64,000 nucleotides of DNA. Origin: Dactylosporangium siamense (GTDB lineage Bacteria > Actinomycetota > Actinomycetes > Mycobacteriales > Micromonosporaceae). Location of the stretch: assembly GCF_016862795.1 (NCBI RefSeq), contig NZ_BONQ01000151.1, forward strand, positions 40,027 to 104,026, in the 5' to 3' direction. Positions within the stretch are counted from its first letter, which is position 1. Each line of letters starts with the position of its first letter. The position numbers and the translations under genes are program-made. The notes below the pieces were generated by a model. The model searched no databases, was not told the origin of the DNA, and saw nothing but the letters and a program-made list of their open reading frames with translations. This document shows, piece after piece, positions 16,587 to 26,164 of this stretch.

Positions 16587-17663
16587 TCAGCCCTTGTTCA
16601 GCGACGGGCTCGACGAACCGCTGGACGCGTCCTCGGACGGTGCCTCACCGTCCTCGGCCGGGACGTTCTCCGGGGAAGGCTCGTCGTCGGCCACCGGCTC
16701 CTCGACCGCCGACTCGTCGGCCGCCGCCGGGGCATCGTCAGCGGCGTCGTCAGCGGCGTCGCCGCCCACCGCCGGCTGCTCCCCGTCGGTGACGACGGTG
16801 ATGCGGCCGTTCTCGTCATACGTGACCCGCTCCTGCGGGCCGCGCACGAGCACGAAGTAGGCCAGGGCCGCGGCGAAGACCACCAGCGCGGTCCAGTTGT
16901 TGAGCCGCATACCCAGGAAGTGGTGAGCCTCGTCGATGCGCAGCGCCTCGATCCAGAACCGGCCCACGCAGTACAGCGCGACGTACAGCGCGAACGCCCG
17001 GCCGCGGCCGAGGGTCCAGCGCTTGTCCACGTACCAGACGGCGGCGGCGACACCGATGCACCACAGGAACTCGTACAGGAACGTGGGGTGGAAGGTCCCG
17101 AGCTCGAGCGCCTTGCCGTTGGCCATCTGGGCGTGGCCGGCGCTGGCGTCCCAGTTGTAGACCTTCAGGCCCCACGGCAGGTCGGTCGGCTTGCCGTAGA
17201 GCTCGTTGTTGAACCAGTTGCCCCAGCGGCCCAGTGCCTGCGCGACGGGCAGGCCGACGGCCAGGGTGTCGGCGGCCATCGCGAAGGGCAGGTTGAGCCG
17301 GCGGCAGGCGATGTACGCGCCGACGGCGCCGCCCGCGATGCCGCCCCAGATGCCGAGGCCGCCCTCCCAGATCTTGAACGCCTTGATCAGGTCGCCGCCC
17401 TCACCGAAATACGCCTCGGGCGAGGTGATCACGTGATAGATCCGGGCACCGATGATGCCGGCGGGAACCGCCCACACCGCGATGTCGAGGATCACCCACG
17501 GCGGCGCGCCGCGCTGGCGCAGCCGCCGGTCGGCGATGAAGCACGCGGCGACGATGCCGAGCACGATGCACAGCGCATAGGCGCGCAACGGCACCGGTCC
17601 CAGGTCCCACACGCCCTGCGTGGGGCTGGGGATCACAGCAAGGGGGGTAAGGGCAGCATCCAC
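16587..17663 (-). CDS. lgt: Prolipoprotein diacylglyceryl transferase
   Basis: 358 residues from the GTG at 17663, chosen because TAGCGT lies 8 nt upstream; an upstream ATG at 17717 adds 18 unlikely residues. Seven membrane segments are expected. The Lgt signature is present: GGLGIWGGIAGG, and GNWFNNELYGKPTDLPWGL. It attaches diacylglycerol to lipobox cysteines, including the three lipoproteins encoded here. The last about 65 residues are an Asp/Glu/Ala/Ser-rich cytoplasmic tail, common in actinobacterial Lgt. In relatives lgt often follows trpA; here three other loci lie between. Confidence 0.94.
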   Translation of the reverse strand: MDAALTPLAVIPSPTQGVWDLGPVPLRAYALCIVLGIVAACFIADRRLRQRGAPPWVILDIAVWAVPAGIIGARIYHVITSPEAYFGEGGDLIKAFKIWEGGLGIWGGIAGGAVGAYIACRRLNLPFAMAADTLAVGLPVAQALGRWGNWFNNELYGKPTDLPWGLKVYNWDASAGHAQMANGKALELGTFHPTFLYEFLWCIGVAAAVWYVDKRWTLGRGRAFALYVALYCVGRFWIEALRIDEAHHFLGMRLNNWTALVVFAAALAYFVLVRGPQERVTYDENGRITVVTDGEQPAVGGDAADDAADDAPAAADESAVEEPVADDEPSPENVPAEDGEAPSEDASSGSSSPSLNKG

Positions 17664-17671
17664 GGGTGCAC

Positions 17672-17677
17672 ACGCTA
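17672..17677 (-). promoter_or_regulatory. -10 element of lgt, leaderless type
   Basis: TAGCGT on the minus strand, 8 nt before the GTG at 17663. Confidence 0.45.
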
Positions 17678-17803
17678 CCGCCGATCGGCTGAAACGCGAT
17701 GCTCCGGGTTCGCCCAATTCGCCACCCGTCGACGCGCGGACATACCCTCCTACCGGCGAAGATCACCACCAGCGAAGCTATCGCAACGGTCCGCTATGGC
17801 GCC

Positions 17804-17809
17804 TAGAGT
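17804..17809 (+). promoter_or_regulatory. -10 element, leaderless type
   Basis: TAGAGT lies 6 nt before the ATG of the Nudix gene, and no Shine-Dalgarno sequence is present. Confidence 0.5.
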
Positions 17810-17815
17810 GCGAAT

Positions 17816-18316
17816 ATGAGCTACGAAGTCACGTCTGCCGTTGCCGCGATCATCGAGGATGCCTCCGGCCGCGTGCTGCTGTGCCAGCAGGCGGGCGGCC
17901 ACCAGCTGTGGGGTCTGCCCGGCGGCCGGGTCCGCGCCGCGGAGAGCCCGGTGCACGCCGCGGTCCGCGACATCTTCGAGGAGACCGGCCTGGAGGCCGA
18001 GATCGTGGAGCTCGTCGGCATGTACGAGGTGACCGGCGACGGCTGCGGCGAGGCGGTCCCCGACCTGTTCGTGCACGTGTTCCGCGGCCGCCTGGGCGGC
18101 CGGCTGGAGGGTGGCGGGCCGGCGTTGAACGCGCCCGGCCGGATCAGCCGCCTGGCATGGCACGACCCGGCGTCGTTGCCGGAGCCGCTGACCGCCACCA
18201 CCCGCACCGCCATCGCCGACGCCGGCGCCGGCCGCACCGGGGTGATCCGCAAAATCACCCGGGACGACCTGCGTGAGGCGCGGCAGGAGGCCCCGCAGGA
18301 GGTCGCGGTCGCGTGA
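17816..18316 (+). CDS. Nudix hydrolase
   Basis: 166 residues. The Nudix box is GGRVRAAESPVHAAVRDIFEETGL, reading RDxxEE instead of the usual RExxEE, a conservative change at one metal-site residue. N-terminal VAAIIEDASGRVLLCQQ and LWGLPGG are typical. It should hydrolyse a nucleoside diphosphate linked to another group; the substrate is unknown. Confidence 0.88.
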   Translation: MSYEVTSAVAAIIEDASGRVLLCQQAGGHQLWGLPGGRVRAAESPVHAAVRDIFEETGLEAEIVELVGMYEVTGDGCGEAVPDLFVHVFRGRLGGRLEGGGPALNAPGRISRLAWHDPASLPEPLTATTRTAIADAGAGRTGVIRKITRDDLREARQEAPQEVAVA

Positions 18317-18350
18317 AAATACGGTCGCGGCCGGATGATCTACTGGTCGC

Positions 18351-19009
18351 GTGGCCTATTACGCGCTCGGCGACTCCATCTCGATCGACGACTATGCCGG
18401 TGGCCCGGGCCTGGGCGCCGCCTCGCTGCTCGCCGACGACCTCGGCATCGACCTGACCATGCTCGCCCGTGACGGTGCGACCAGCGACGACGTCGTGCGC
18501 CACCAGCTGGACCGGGTCGAGGGCCGGCCCGCCCTGATCACGCTGACCATGGGCGGCAACGACCTGCTCACGACGCTGTTCGCGCCCGCGAAGGTCGGGC
18601 TGCCACCGGATCTGGACGCGGCGCACCGCACCGTGGCGCAGGTGGCCACCAACTACGCGATCGCCCTGCCGGCCCTCACCGCGACCGGCGCCCGGGTCGT
18701 CCTTCCACCGTGTACGACCCGACCGACGGCACCGGCGACCTGTCCTGGGTGGGGCTGCCCGCCTGGGAGGGCGGCCTGGAGGTCCTGGCGGCGCTCAACA
18801 CCGCGATCCGCGACGCGGCCGCCCGGCACGGGGCCGCGGTCGCCGACCTGCACGCCGCGTTCCTCGGCCACGGCGCCAAGGCCGGCGACGTGACCGGCGC
18901 CGAGCCCCGGCCGGACAACCGGGACCTGTGGCTGTGCGGGCACATCGAACCCAACGCGTGGGGCGCCGAAGCCGTCCGCGACACCTGGCGGGCCGCCCTG
19001 CGCGGCTGA
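18351..19009 (+). pseudogene. SGNH/GDSL hydrolase gene broken by a one-base deletion
   Basis: Two overlapping frames together encode one SGNH hydrolase. The first (from GTG 18351) has YALGDSISIDDYAGG (block I) and TMGGNDLL (block III). The second (to 19009) begins at TVYDPTDGTGD and ends with GHIEPNAWGAEAVRDTW (block V His). The switch falls near 18700-18712, in GTCGTCCTTCCACC; restoring one T to CTTTCC rejoins the frames. Without it, translation in the first frame ends at 18893. Either a recent pseudogene or an assembly error. Confidence 0.75.
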
Positions 19010-19021
19010 CCGCCCACCCAC

Positions 19022-19161
19022 AGCGGCCAGCGCCACCACCAAGCGGCCGGCCGCCACAAGCAGCGGCCAGCACCACCACCAAGCGACCCAGCGCCACCAC
19101 CGAGCGGCCAGCGCCACCACCGAGCGGCCGGCCGCCACAAGCAGCGGCCGGCGCCACCCAC
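19022..19161. repeat. Seven tandem copies of a ~20-bp unit
   Basis: Seven imperfect units related to AGCGGCCAGCGCCACCACCA fill the gap between the broken SGNH gene and the end of metG. One variant, containing GGCCGCCACAAGC, occurs twice. The spacing is continuous with no unique spacers, so this is a minisatellite, not a CRISPR array. Confidence 0.8.
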
Positions 19162-19166
19162 AGGCG

Positions 19167-20618
19167 TCAGCGTCGTGGAAACACCGGGTCGGGGACGCCG
19201 ACCCGGTCACCGTCGCCGAGCTGGGCGGCGAGCCGCGCCGCACCCGCCGGCAGGAACGGCCCCAGCTCCCGCACCACCGACCGGCACGCCGCCACCAGCT
19301 CGGCCAGGACCCGGTCGAGCTCCGCGCCCGCGCCCGCGTCACCCGCCGCCTCCCGCTTCGCCAGGTCCCACGGCCGGGTCGCCTCGACGAGGCGGTTACC
19401 GGCCGCGACGGCGGCCCAGATCGCCTCGGTCGCCGCGCGCGGGTCGAACACCGCCAGGGCCCGGTCGACCGCCGCGGGCAGCGCCGGGTCCGCGCCGGCG
19501 AGGTAGGGCACCGCGCCGCCCCGGTACCGCTGCACCAGGCCGATCGTGCGGTTCACGAGGTTGCCGAGACCGTTGGCGAGGTCCTGGTGGTACCGCTGCA
19601 GCAGCCGCTCCTCGGTGAAGTCCGTGTCTCCCAGCGGCGCCACCTCCCGCAGCAGCCACCAGCGCAGCGCGTCGGCGCCGTAGCGGCCGGCGAGGTCCGC
19701 CGGGTCGACCGCGTTGCCGGCGCTCTTGGACAGCTTGGCACCGTCGATGGTCAGGTACTCGTGCACGAAGATCGCGGTCGGCAACGGCAGGCCCGCGGAC
19801 AGCAGCAGCGCCAGCCAGTACACGGCGTGGAAGCGCACGATCCCCTTGCCGATCACGTGCACCCGCGAGGCGCTGTCCTGCCACCACTCGCGATGCGGCG
19901 AGCCGTCGAGCGCGCCCAGCGCGGTCACGTAGTTGGCCAGGGCGTCCCACCAGACGTAGATGACCTGCGACGGGTCGCCGGGCACCGGGATGCCCCACCC
20001 GCCGGCGCGGGCCGCGGGCCGGGAGACGCTGATGTCCTGCAGCCCGGCCCGGACGAACGCGAGGACCTCGTTGCGCTTCGCGGCCGGTTCGACCCGCACC
20101 TCCTCGGAGGTGAGGGCCTTCAGGATGCGCTCGGTGTACCCCGACAGCCGGAAGAACCAGTTGGACTCGGTGATCACTTCGAGCGGGGCGTCGTGCTCGG
20201 CGCACTGCTCGGAGGGTTCGTAGAACTGCTCACAGCCCTGGCAGTACCGGCCCTGGTAGTCACGGCGGTAGAAGTCGCCGCGCTCGGCGGTGCGCCGCCA
20301 CAGCTCCTCGACGCCGCGGGCGTGCCGCGGGTCCTCGGAGGTGCGGATGAAGTCGTCGAACGACAGGTCGAGCACGCCGCGCAGGGCGGCGAACCGGTCC
20401 GCGTTGGCGGCGACGAAGCGGGCCACGTCGACGCCCGCCGCGGCGGCCGCGGTGACGTTCTTCAACGCGTTCTCGTCGGTGCCGGTGAGGAACCGGACGG
20501 GTTCCCCGCGCAGCCTGCGGTGCCGGGCGAGGACGTCGGCCTGGACGAGCTCCAGGGCGTGGCCGAGGTGCGGGGCGGCGTTGACATACGGGATGGCGGT
20601 GGTGACGTAGAAGCTCAT
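19167..20618 (-). CDS. metG: Methionyl-tRNA synthetase
   Basis: 483 residues. Class I signatures: PYVNAAPHLGHALE (HIGH-type, HLGH) and KLSKSAGN (KMSKS-type). A partial zinc-knuckle, YCQGCEQFYEPSEQCAEHDA, is in the connective domain. The short form lacks the C-terminal tRNA-binding domain. It charges tRNA-Met. An actinobacterial genome usually has one metG, so this could be the essential copy or a second short-type enzyme. The leader upstream can fold over its ribosome binding site. Confidence 0.93.
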   Translation of the reverse strand: MSFYVTTAIPYVNAAPHLGHALELVQADVLARHRRLRGEPVRFLTGTDENALKNVTAAAAAGVDVARFVAANADRFAALRGVLDLSFDDFIRTSEDPRHARGVEELWRRTAERGDFYRRDYQGRYCQGCEQFYEPSEQCAEHDAPLEVITESNWFFRLSGYTERILKALTSEEVRVEPAAKRNEVLAFVRAGLQDISVSRPAARAGGWGIPVPGDPSQVIYVWWDALANYVTALGALDGSPHREWWQDSASRVHVIGKGIVRFHAVYWLALLLSAGLPLPTAIFVHEYLTIDGAKLSKSAGNAVDPADLAGRYGADALRWWLLREVAPLGDTDFTEERLLQRYHQDLANGLGNLVNRTIGLVQRYRGGAVPYLAGADPALPAAVDRALAVFDPRAATEAIWAAVAAGNRLVEATRPWDLAKREAAGDAGAGAELDRVLAELVAACRSVVRELGPFLPAGAARLAAQLGDGDRVGVPDPVFPRR

Positions 20619-20690
20619 GACGGATCTCCGGTCTGCGGACCCCGAAGGGACGGACCTGATCCGGCTCGCCCCAGAACGCGGGGGCGAGTG
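20619..20690 (-). promoter_or_regulatory. Structured 5' leader of metG with possible sequestered ribosome binding site
   Basis: Read on the minus strand, CTCGCCCC (20688-20681) can pair with GGGGCGAG (20672-20665), then CGGATC (20663-20658) with GATCCG (20626-20621), enclosing GGTC/GACC and a CCCTTCGGGG hairpin. The Shine-Dalgarno GGAG lies in the 3' part of the second structure, 7 nt before the ATG. The arrangement suggests translational control. It matches no riboswitch or T-box consensus I know. Confidence 0.5.
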
Positions 20691-20757
20691 GTGAGCGGAC
20701 TAGCGCACGCCGACGGACCCCATGACGGGGCGCATCATTCGGCGGGCGTACATGCGA

Positions 20758-22053
20758 CTAGCGTACCCCGACCGCGATGAGCTTCTCGAGGGCCGCGAAG
20801 TACACGTGGTCGCCGCTCAGCAGCAGCGGCTCGGCGCCGTGCAGGGCGTCGAACGCGAGGTCGTGCCGGGCCAGGACGGTCCCGTCGGCGGCGTCGAGCG
20901 CGAGCAGCTCGACCCGGTGCTCGGGGGCGCCGTCGCGCAGCAGGAAGTGGTAGACGACGTCGTACACCACGCCGCCGCCGTTGACCGGGGACCAGTAGGA
21001 CGTGGCGACCTCCGCGCCGGCGATGCCCCAGTCGCGGGTCCAGCGGACCGCGCCGTCGCCGACCGCGAACCCGGCGGCGTGCCCGTGGGCGTCGAAGACC
21101 ATGAGGGTCTGCCCGTCGGTGGTCGCCGACCGCGGATCGAGCAGGGTGCCGGTGTCGCACCAGCGCCGGGCGCCGTCGGCGACGGTGTGGGCGCAGACCC
21201 CGCCGGTGCCGGTGGTGTAGGCGATGCCGCCGGCCGCGATCAGCCACGGCCCGCTCACGTCCTGCCGCCACACCCGGGTGCCGGTGCGCAGGTCGAAAGC
21301 GGCCAGCCCCGCAGTGGACCCCGTGCCGCTGGTGCCGCCGGTCTCGAACGTCTGCAGGGCGAGGCCGGCGTCGGCGACCGGCGGGTGCAGGCCCGCCTCG
21401 CCGTCCAGGGGCGCGGTCCACGCCGTGGTGCCGTCGGCGAGCCGCAACGCGGTCAGGGTGGCGCCGGCGGCGCGCAGCACCAGGTCTCCCGCGACGGTGT
21501 AACCGCCGGACACCTCGTCGGGCAGCGCCGTCTCCCACACCGTTTCGCCGCGGCCGGTGTACGCGTTGAGGTGCCGCTCGAGGAGGCTCCCCGTCGCCGG
21601 GTCGAACGTCTGCGACTCGACCAGCAGGCCGCCCGGTCCGGTCCCGGACGGCCCGGTGGCGAGCTGGCCGAACACGCGGCCGGGGACGTCGACGACGGCA
21701 CCGAGGTCGGCGCCGGTGACCGCGTCGTAGCGGCGGATCTGGCCGGTCGGGCCGCCGGAGGACCGCAGCAGCGTCCCGTCGGCGACGACGGCACCGCCGA
21801 CCTGTTCCTCGGGCCGGGCGGCGGGGGCGGTCCACACGGTGCCGAGCCGGCCCGCCGCGGCGACCCCCAGGTCGCGGGTGACCGGCTGGAACCCGGCGCG
21901 GCCGGGCCCGTTGCCGTCCTGCCGCCAGCCGGCGTCGACCACGGCCGGCGCCGGCGTCCCCGGTCGCTGCGCGGCCGGTAGGGCCAGGGCAACGCCGGCA
22001 GGCGCCGAGGCGAGCAGGAGCGCTACAGGTACCAAACGGAAAAATCGCCGCAC
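20758..22053 (-). CDS. Secreted PQQ-type beta-propeller protein
   Basis: 431 residues from a GTG at 22053, chosen because a signal peptide begins there (RRFFRLVPVALLLASAPAG); the frame stays open upstream but reads antisense-like sequence. After the signal come repeated blades with W and DG motifs: ADGTTAWTAPLDG, DLRTGTRVWRQDV, VGDGAVRWTRDWG, DAADGTVLARHDL. This is the PQQ-binding-like/BamB fold. No enzyme active site is evident. It lies 47 nt after trpA. Confidence 0.75.
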   Translation of the reverse strand: MRRFFRLVPVALLLASAPAGVALALPAAQRPGTPAPAVVDAGWRQDGNGPGRAGFQPVTRDLGVAAAGRLGTVWTAPAARPEEQVGGAVVADGTLLRSSGGPTGQIRRYDAVTGADLGAVVDVPGRVFGQLATGPSGTGPGGLLVESQTFDPATGSLLERHLNAYTGRGETVWETALPDEVSGGYTVAGDLVLRAAGATLTALRLADGTTAWTAPLDGEAGLHPPVADAGLALQTFETGGTSGTGSTAGLAAFDLRTGTRVWRQDVSGPWLIAAGGIAYTTGTGGVCAHTVADGARRWCDTGTLLDPRSATTDGQTLMVFDAHGHAAGFAVGDGAVRWTRDWGIAGAEVATSYWSPVNGGGVVYDVVYHFLLRDGAPEHRVELLALDAADGTVLARHDLAFDALHGAEPLLLSGDHVYFAALEKLIAVGVR

Positions 22054-22100
22054 GCCGGGCTCAACGACGGGGGTCGGGCCCGGTGACTGCCAGGAGCTGC

Positions 22101-22915
22101 CTAGCGGCGGCGGACGCCCTCGGCGAGGTCGGCGCTGAGCGCGGCGATCGCGGCGACACCTTCGGCGGGCGTCGCGGCGTCCTGCAGGCAGCGCACCAGG
22201 GCACTGCCGACGATGACCCCGTCGGCGAACGCGCCGACCTCCGCGGCCTGGTCGCCGTTGGAGACGCCGAGCCCGACCGCGACCGGCACGTGCTGGTCCG
22301 CCGCCTTCGAAGCGGCTCTGATCCGCTCGACGAGGGCCGGCGCGGCGGTGCTGGTGCTGCTGCGGGCGCCGGTGACGCCCATGACGCTGGTCGCGTAGAC
22401 GAAGCCGCGGCACCGGCCGGCGGTCATCGCGATCCGGGCGTCGGTCGAGGACGGCGACACCAGGAACACCCGGTCGAGGTCGTGCGCGTCGGAGGCCTCC
22501 AGCCACGGTCCGGACTCGTCGGGGATCAGGTCGGGCGTGATCAGCCCGGCGCCACCCGCGGCGGCGAGGTCGGCGGAGAACCGCTCGACCCCGTAGCGCT
22601 CGACCAGGTTCCAGTACGTCATGACGAGGATCGGAGCCCCCGCGGCGGCGACCGCCTCGACGGTGCGCAGGCCGTCGGCGACCCGGAAGCCGCCCGCCAG
22701 GGCCGCCTCGGTGGCGCGCTGGATGACCGGGCCGTCCATGACCGGGTCGGAGTACGGCAGGCCGACCTCGACGATGTCCACCCCGTTGTCGATCATCGCC
22801 TTGATCGCGTCGATCGCGCCGGGCACGGTCGGGAACCCGGCCGGCAGGTAGCCGATCAGCGCGCTGCGACCCTCCGCGCGGGCCTTCTCGAACGCGACCG
22901 AAACACTCACTGTGC

Positions 22916-22919
<4 letters not shown>
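22101..22919 (-). CDS. trpA: Tryptophan synthase alpha chain
   Basis: 272 residues. The GTG at 22919 overlaps the trpB stop (GTGA). Hallmarks: [11 protein letters not shown], the catalytic Asp in [21 protein letters not shown], and GVTGARSS as phosphate loop. It cleaves indole-3-glycerol phosphate and passes indole to TrpB. Last gene of the trpC-trpB-trpA run. Confidence 0.95.
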
Positions 22920-24129
<1,210 letters not shown>

Positions 24130-24133
<4 letters not shown>

Positions 24134-24981
24134 CGTGCCGGCCTCGGCGTCGCCGGGTGGCTACCGGCGGTGACGAGCTCGGCGACCGCGTCGCGCGGGC
24201 TCTTGTGGGTGACCAGGCCCTCACCGACCAGGACCGCGTCGGCCCCGGCGGAGGCATACCGGATCAGGTCGTGCGGCCCGCGCACACCCGACTCGGCGAT
24301 CTTCACCACGTCGTTGGGCAGCCCCGGCGCGATCCGCTCGAACACGGTCCGGTCCACCTCGAGGGTCCGCAGGTTGCGCGCGTTGATCCCGATCACCCGG
24401 GCGCCGGCTTCGAGGGCGCGGTCGGTCTCCTCCTCGTCGTGCACCTCGACCAGGGCCGTCATGCCCAGGCTCTCGATGCGGTCGAGGAGCCCCGACAGGG
24501 TGTTCTGGTCCAGCGCGGCCACGATCAGCAGGACGAGGTCGGCGCCGAACGCCCTGGCCTCGTGCACCTGATAGGAGGACACGATGAAGTCCTTGCGCAG
24601 CAGCGGCACGTCGACGGCGGCGCGCACGGCGGCGAAGTCGTCAAGGCTGCCGCCGAACCAGCGGCCCTCGGTCAGCACGCTGACCGCCCGGGCGCCGCCC
24701 GCGGCGTATTCCTTGGCCAGCTCCGCCGGATCGGGGATCTCGGCGAGCTGTCCCTTCGACGGCGACGCGCGCTTCACCTCGGCGATCACCCCCACTCCGG
24801 GGGCCCTCAGCTTCGCGTAGGCATCCAGTGGCGGTGACGCCTGCGCCGCTGCTTGCTTGATCTCGTCCAGGGGCACCTGTGCCTCGCGGATGGCCAAGTC
24901 TTCGCGCACGCCGGCGAGGATCTCGTCGAGCACACGGCCAGATTCCGCGTTGATCAAGGAGCTCCCCTCTCCGGTGGTCAT
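24130..24981 (-). CDS. trpC: Indole-3-glycerol phosphate synthase
   Basis: 283 residues from the ATG at 24981, supported by TAGCAT 7 nt upstream; an in-frame TTG near 24959 with GAGAGGGGAG before it is an alternative start that would give a more typical length. TIM-barrel motifs: [35 protein letters not shown], and VLVGEGLV. It converts CdRP to indole-3-glycerol phosphate. Confidence 0.94.
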
Positions 24982-24988
24982 GCGTCCG

Positions 24989-24994
24989 ATGCTA
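24989..24994 (-). promoter_or_regulatory. -10 element of trpC, leaderless type
   Basis: TAGCAT on the minus strand, 7 nt before the ATG at 24981. It would give trpCBA its own promoter, separate from trpE. Confidence 0.5.
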
Positions 24995-25074
24995 GGAGCC
25001 CCCCGGTCAGTGGATGGCCGTGGGGGTATGGCCGACGTCACCTGATGGACTAGGGCATAATGCGTTGCCGTTCG

Positions 25075-25080
25075 TATGGT
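25075..25080 (+). promoter_or_regulatory. -10 element, leaderless type
   Basis: TATGGT lies 7 nt before the ATG at 25088 of the first serpin-like gene and decides against the earlier ATG at 25076, which would overlap the hexamer. Confidence 0.5.
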
Positions 25081-25087
25081 TGCGGGC

Positions 25088-26164
25088 ATGACCGTGGATC
25101 GAGCCAACGCTCTGACCTCGCGCTGGGCGGCCGCATCGGACGGCCCGGCGGTGTTCTCCGGCGCGGGGGTCTACCCGCTGCTCGCCCTGCTCGCCGGGGT
25201 GGCATCCGGCCCCGCCCGGGACGAGCTGCGCGCCGTCGCGCCCTCCGCCCTGAACCTTCCGCCGGTCGATGGCGTCAGCGCGGCGCTCGGCGTCTGGACC
25301 CGCCATGACCTCCCCCTCTCCCCCGGCTGGGACCCGGGCACCCGGCTGTCCGGGGACCCCTCAATCGACCAGCCGCGGCTGGACGCGTGGGCCTTCGCCG
25401 AGACCGGCGGGCGCATCCCGGCGCTGCCCGTCGCCGTCGACGAGGACACCGGCGTCGTCCTCGCCTCGGCGCTGTCCGTCGTCACCGAGTGGGTCCAGCC
25501 GTTCGACAACGGTGTCATGTCCCCGGCCGCCGGCCCCTGGTCCGGCCGGACCCTCGCCGCCCTGCACCGCAGGCACGCCGCCAGCGACGCCCTGCGGCCA
25601 CTGCGGGTCCTCGACGGAGCTGTCACGCTGCTCACCGTCGAGGGCGGGGACGACATCGACGTGCTGCTCGCCATCGGTGCCGACGCCGCCACCCCCGGAT
25701 CCGTCCTCGCCGCCGCGATCGACGGCTTCGCCCGGTCCACGCCGGCGACGACCGGGCCCGGCATCACCGCACAGGAGGTCGACGCCACCGACCCGGCGCC
25801 GGAGCTCCTCGTCAGCCTGCCGGCGTTCGACCTGGCCGCGGGCCACGACCTCCTCGCCGACCCGGACCTGTTCGGGCTGCGCACCGCCTCCCGGGACGGC
25901 ACGTTCCCCGGCATCAGCCCCGTCGACCTGGCCGTGTCCTCGGCCCGGCAGCAGGCCGTCGCCAGCTTCACCGCCCTGGGCTTCCAGGCCGCGACGGTGA
26001 CGGCCCTCGCCATGTACCCCCTGGCCTACCGCCCGCCGACCGCGCGGAAGCTGCGGGTGACGGTCACCTTCGACCGGCCGTTCGGGTTCCTCGCCGTGCA
26101 CCGCCCCACCGGGCTCGTCCTCGTCGCCGGCTGGGTGCGCGACCCGGCAGACTGGACCCCGTGA
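25088..26164 (+). CDS. Serpin-like protein, first of a tandem pair
   Basis: 358 residues. N-terminal [11 protein letters not shown] and [20 protein letters not shown] match serpin helices A and [18 protein letters not shown] resembles the strand 3A region, and [26 protein letters not shown] is close to the C-terminal serpin signature. The hinge reads [10 protein letters not shown] where inhibitory serpins have GTEAAAATA, with Phe at P14 and Gln at P13. There is no signal peptide. It may be a cytoplasmic protease inhibitor or a non-inhibitory serpin. Confidence 0.72.
   Translation: MTVDRANALTSRWAAASDGPAVFSGAGVYPLLALLAGVASGPARDELRAVAPSALNLPPVDGVSAALGVWTRHDLPLSPGWDPGTRLSGDPSIDQPRLDAWAFAETGGRIPALPVAVDEDTGVVLASALSVVTEWVQPFDNGVMSPAAGPWSGRTLAALHRRHAASDALRPLRVLDGAVTLLTVEGGDDIDVLLAIGADAATPGSVLAAAIDGFARSTPATTGPGITAQEVDATDPAPELLVSLPAFDLAAGHDLLADPDLFGLRTASRDGTFPGISPVDLAVSSARQQAVASFTALGFQAATVTALAMYPLAYRPPTARKLRVTVTFDRPFGFLAVHRPTGLVLVAGWVRDPADWTP

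Noticed and set aside
18690..18715. Programmed -1 frameshift in the SGNH gene
   Set aside because: No slippery X-XXY-YYZ heptamer; a single deleted T in a T run explains the break.
19022..19161. Possible CRISPR array
   Set aside because: Units are contiguous, imperfect and without unique spacers, and no cas gene is nearby.
20619..20700. T-box, SAM or TPP riboswitch before metG
   Set aside because: No GGTGG T-box sequence, no SAM core and no CTGAGA motif of TPP; only ACCTGATCCGG resembles part of a TPP element, on the wrong strand.
22054..22506. N-terminal extension of the beta-propeller protein to 22506
   Set aside because: It would read antisense through trpA, and a clear signal peptide begins at 22053.
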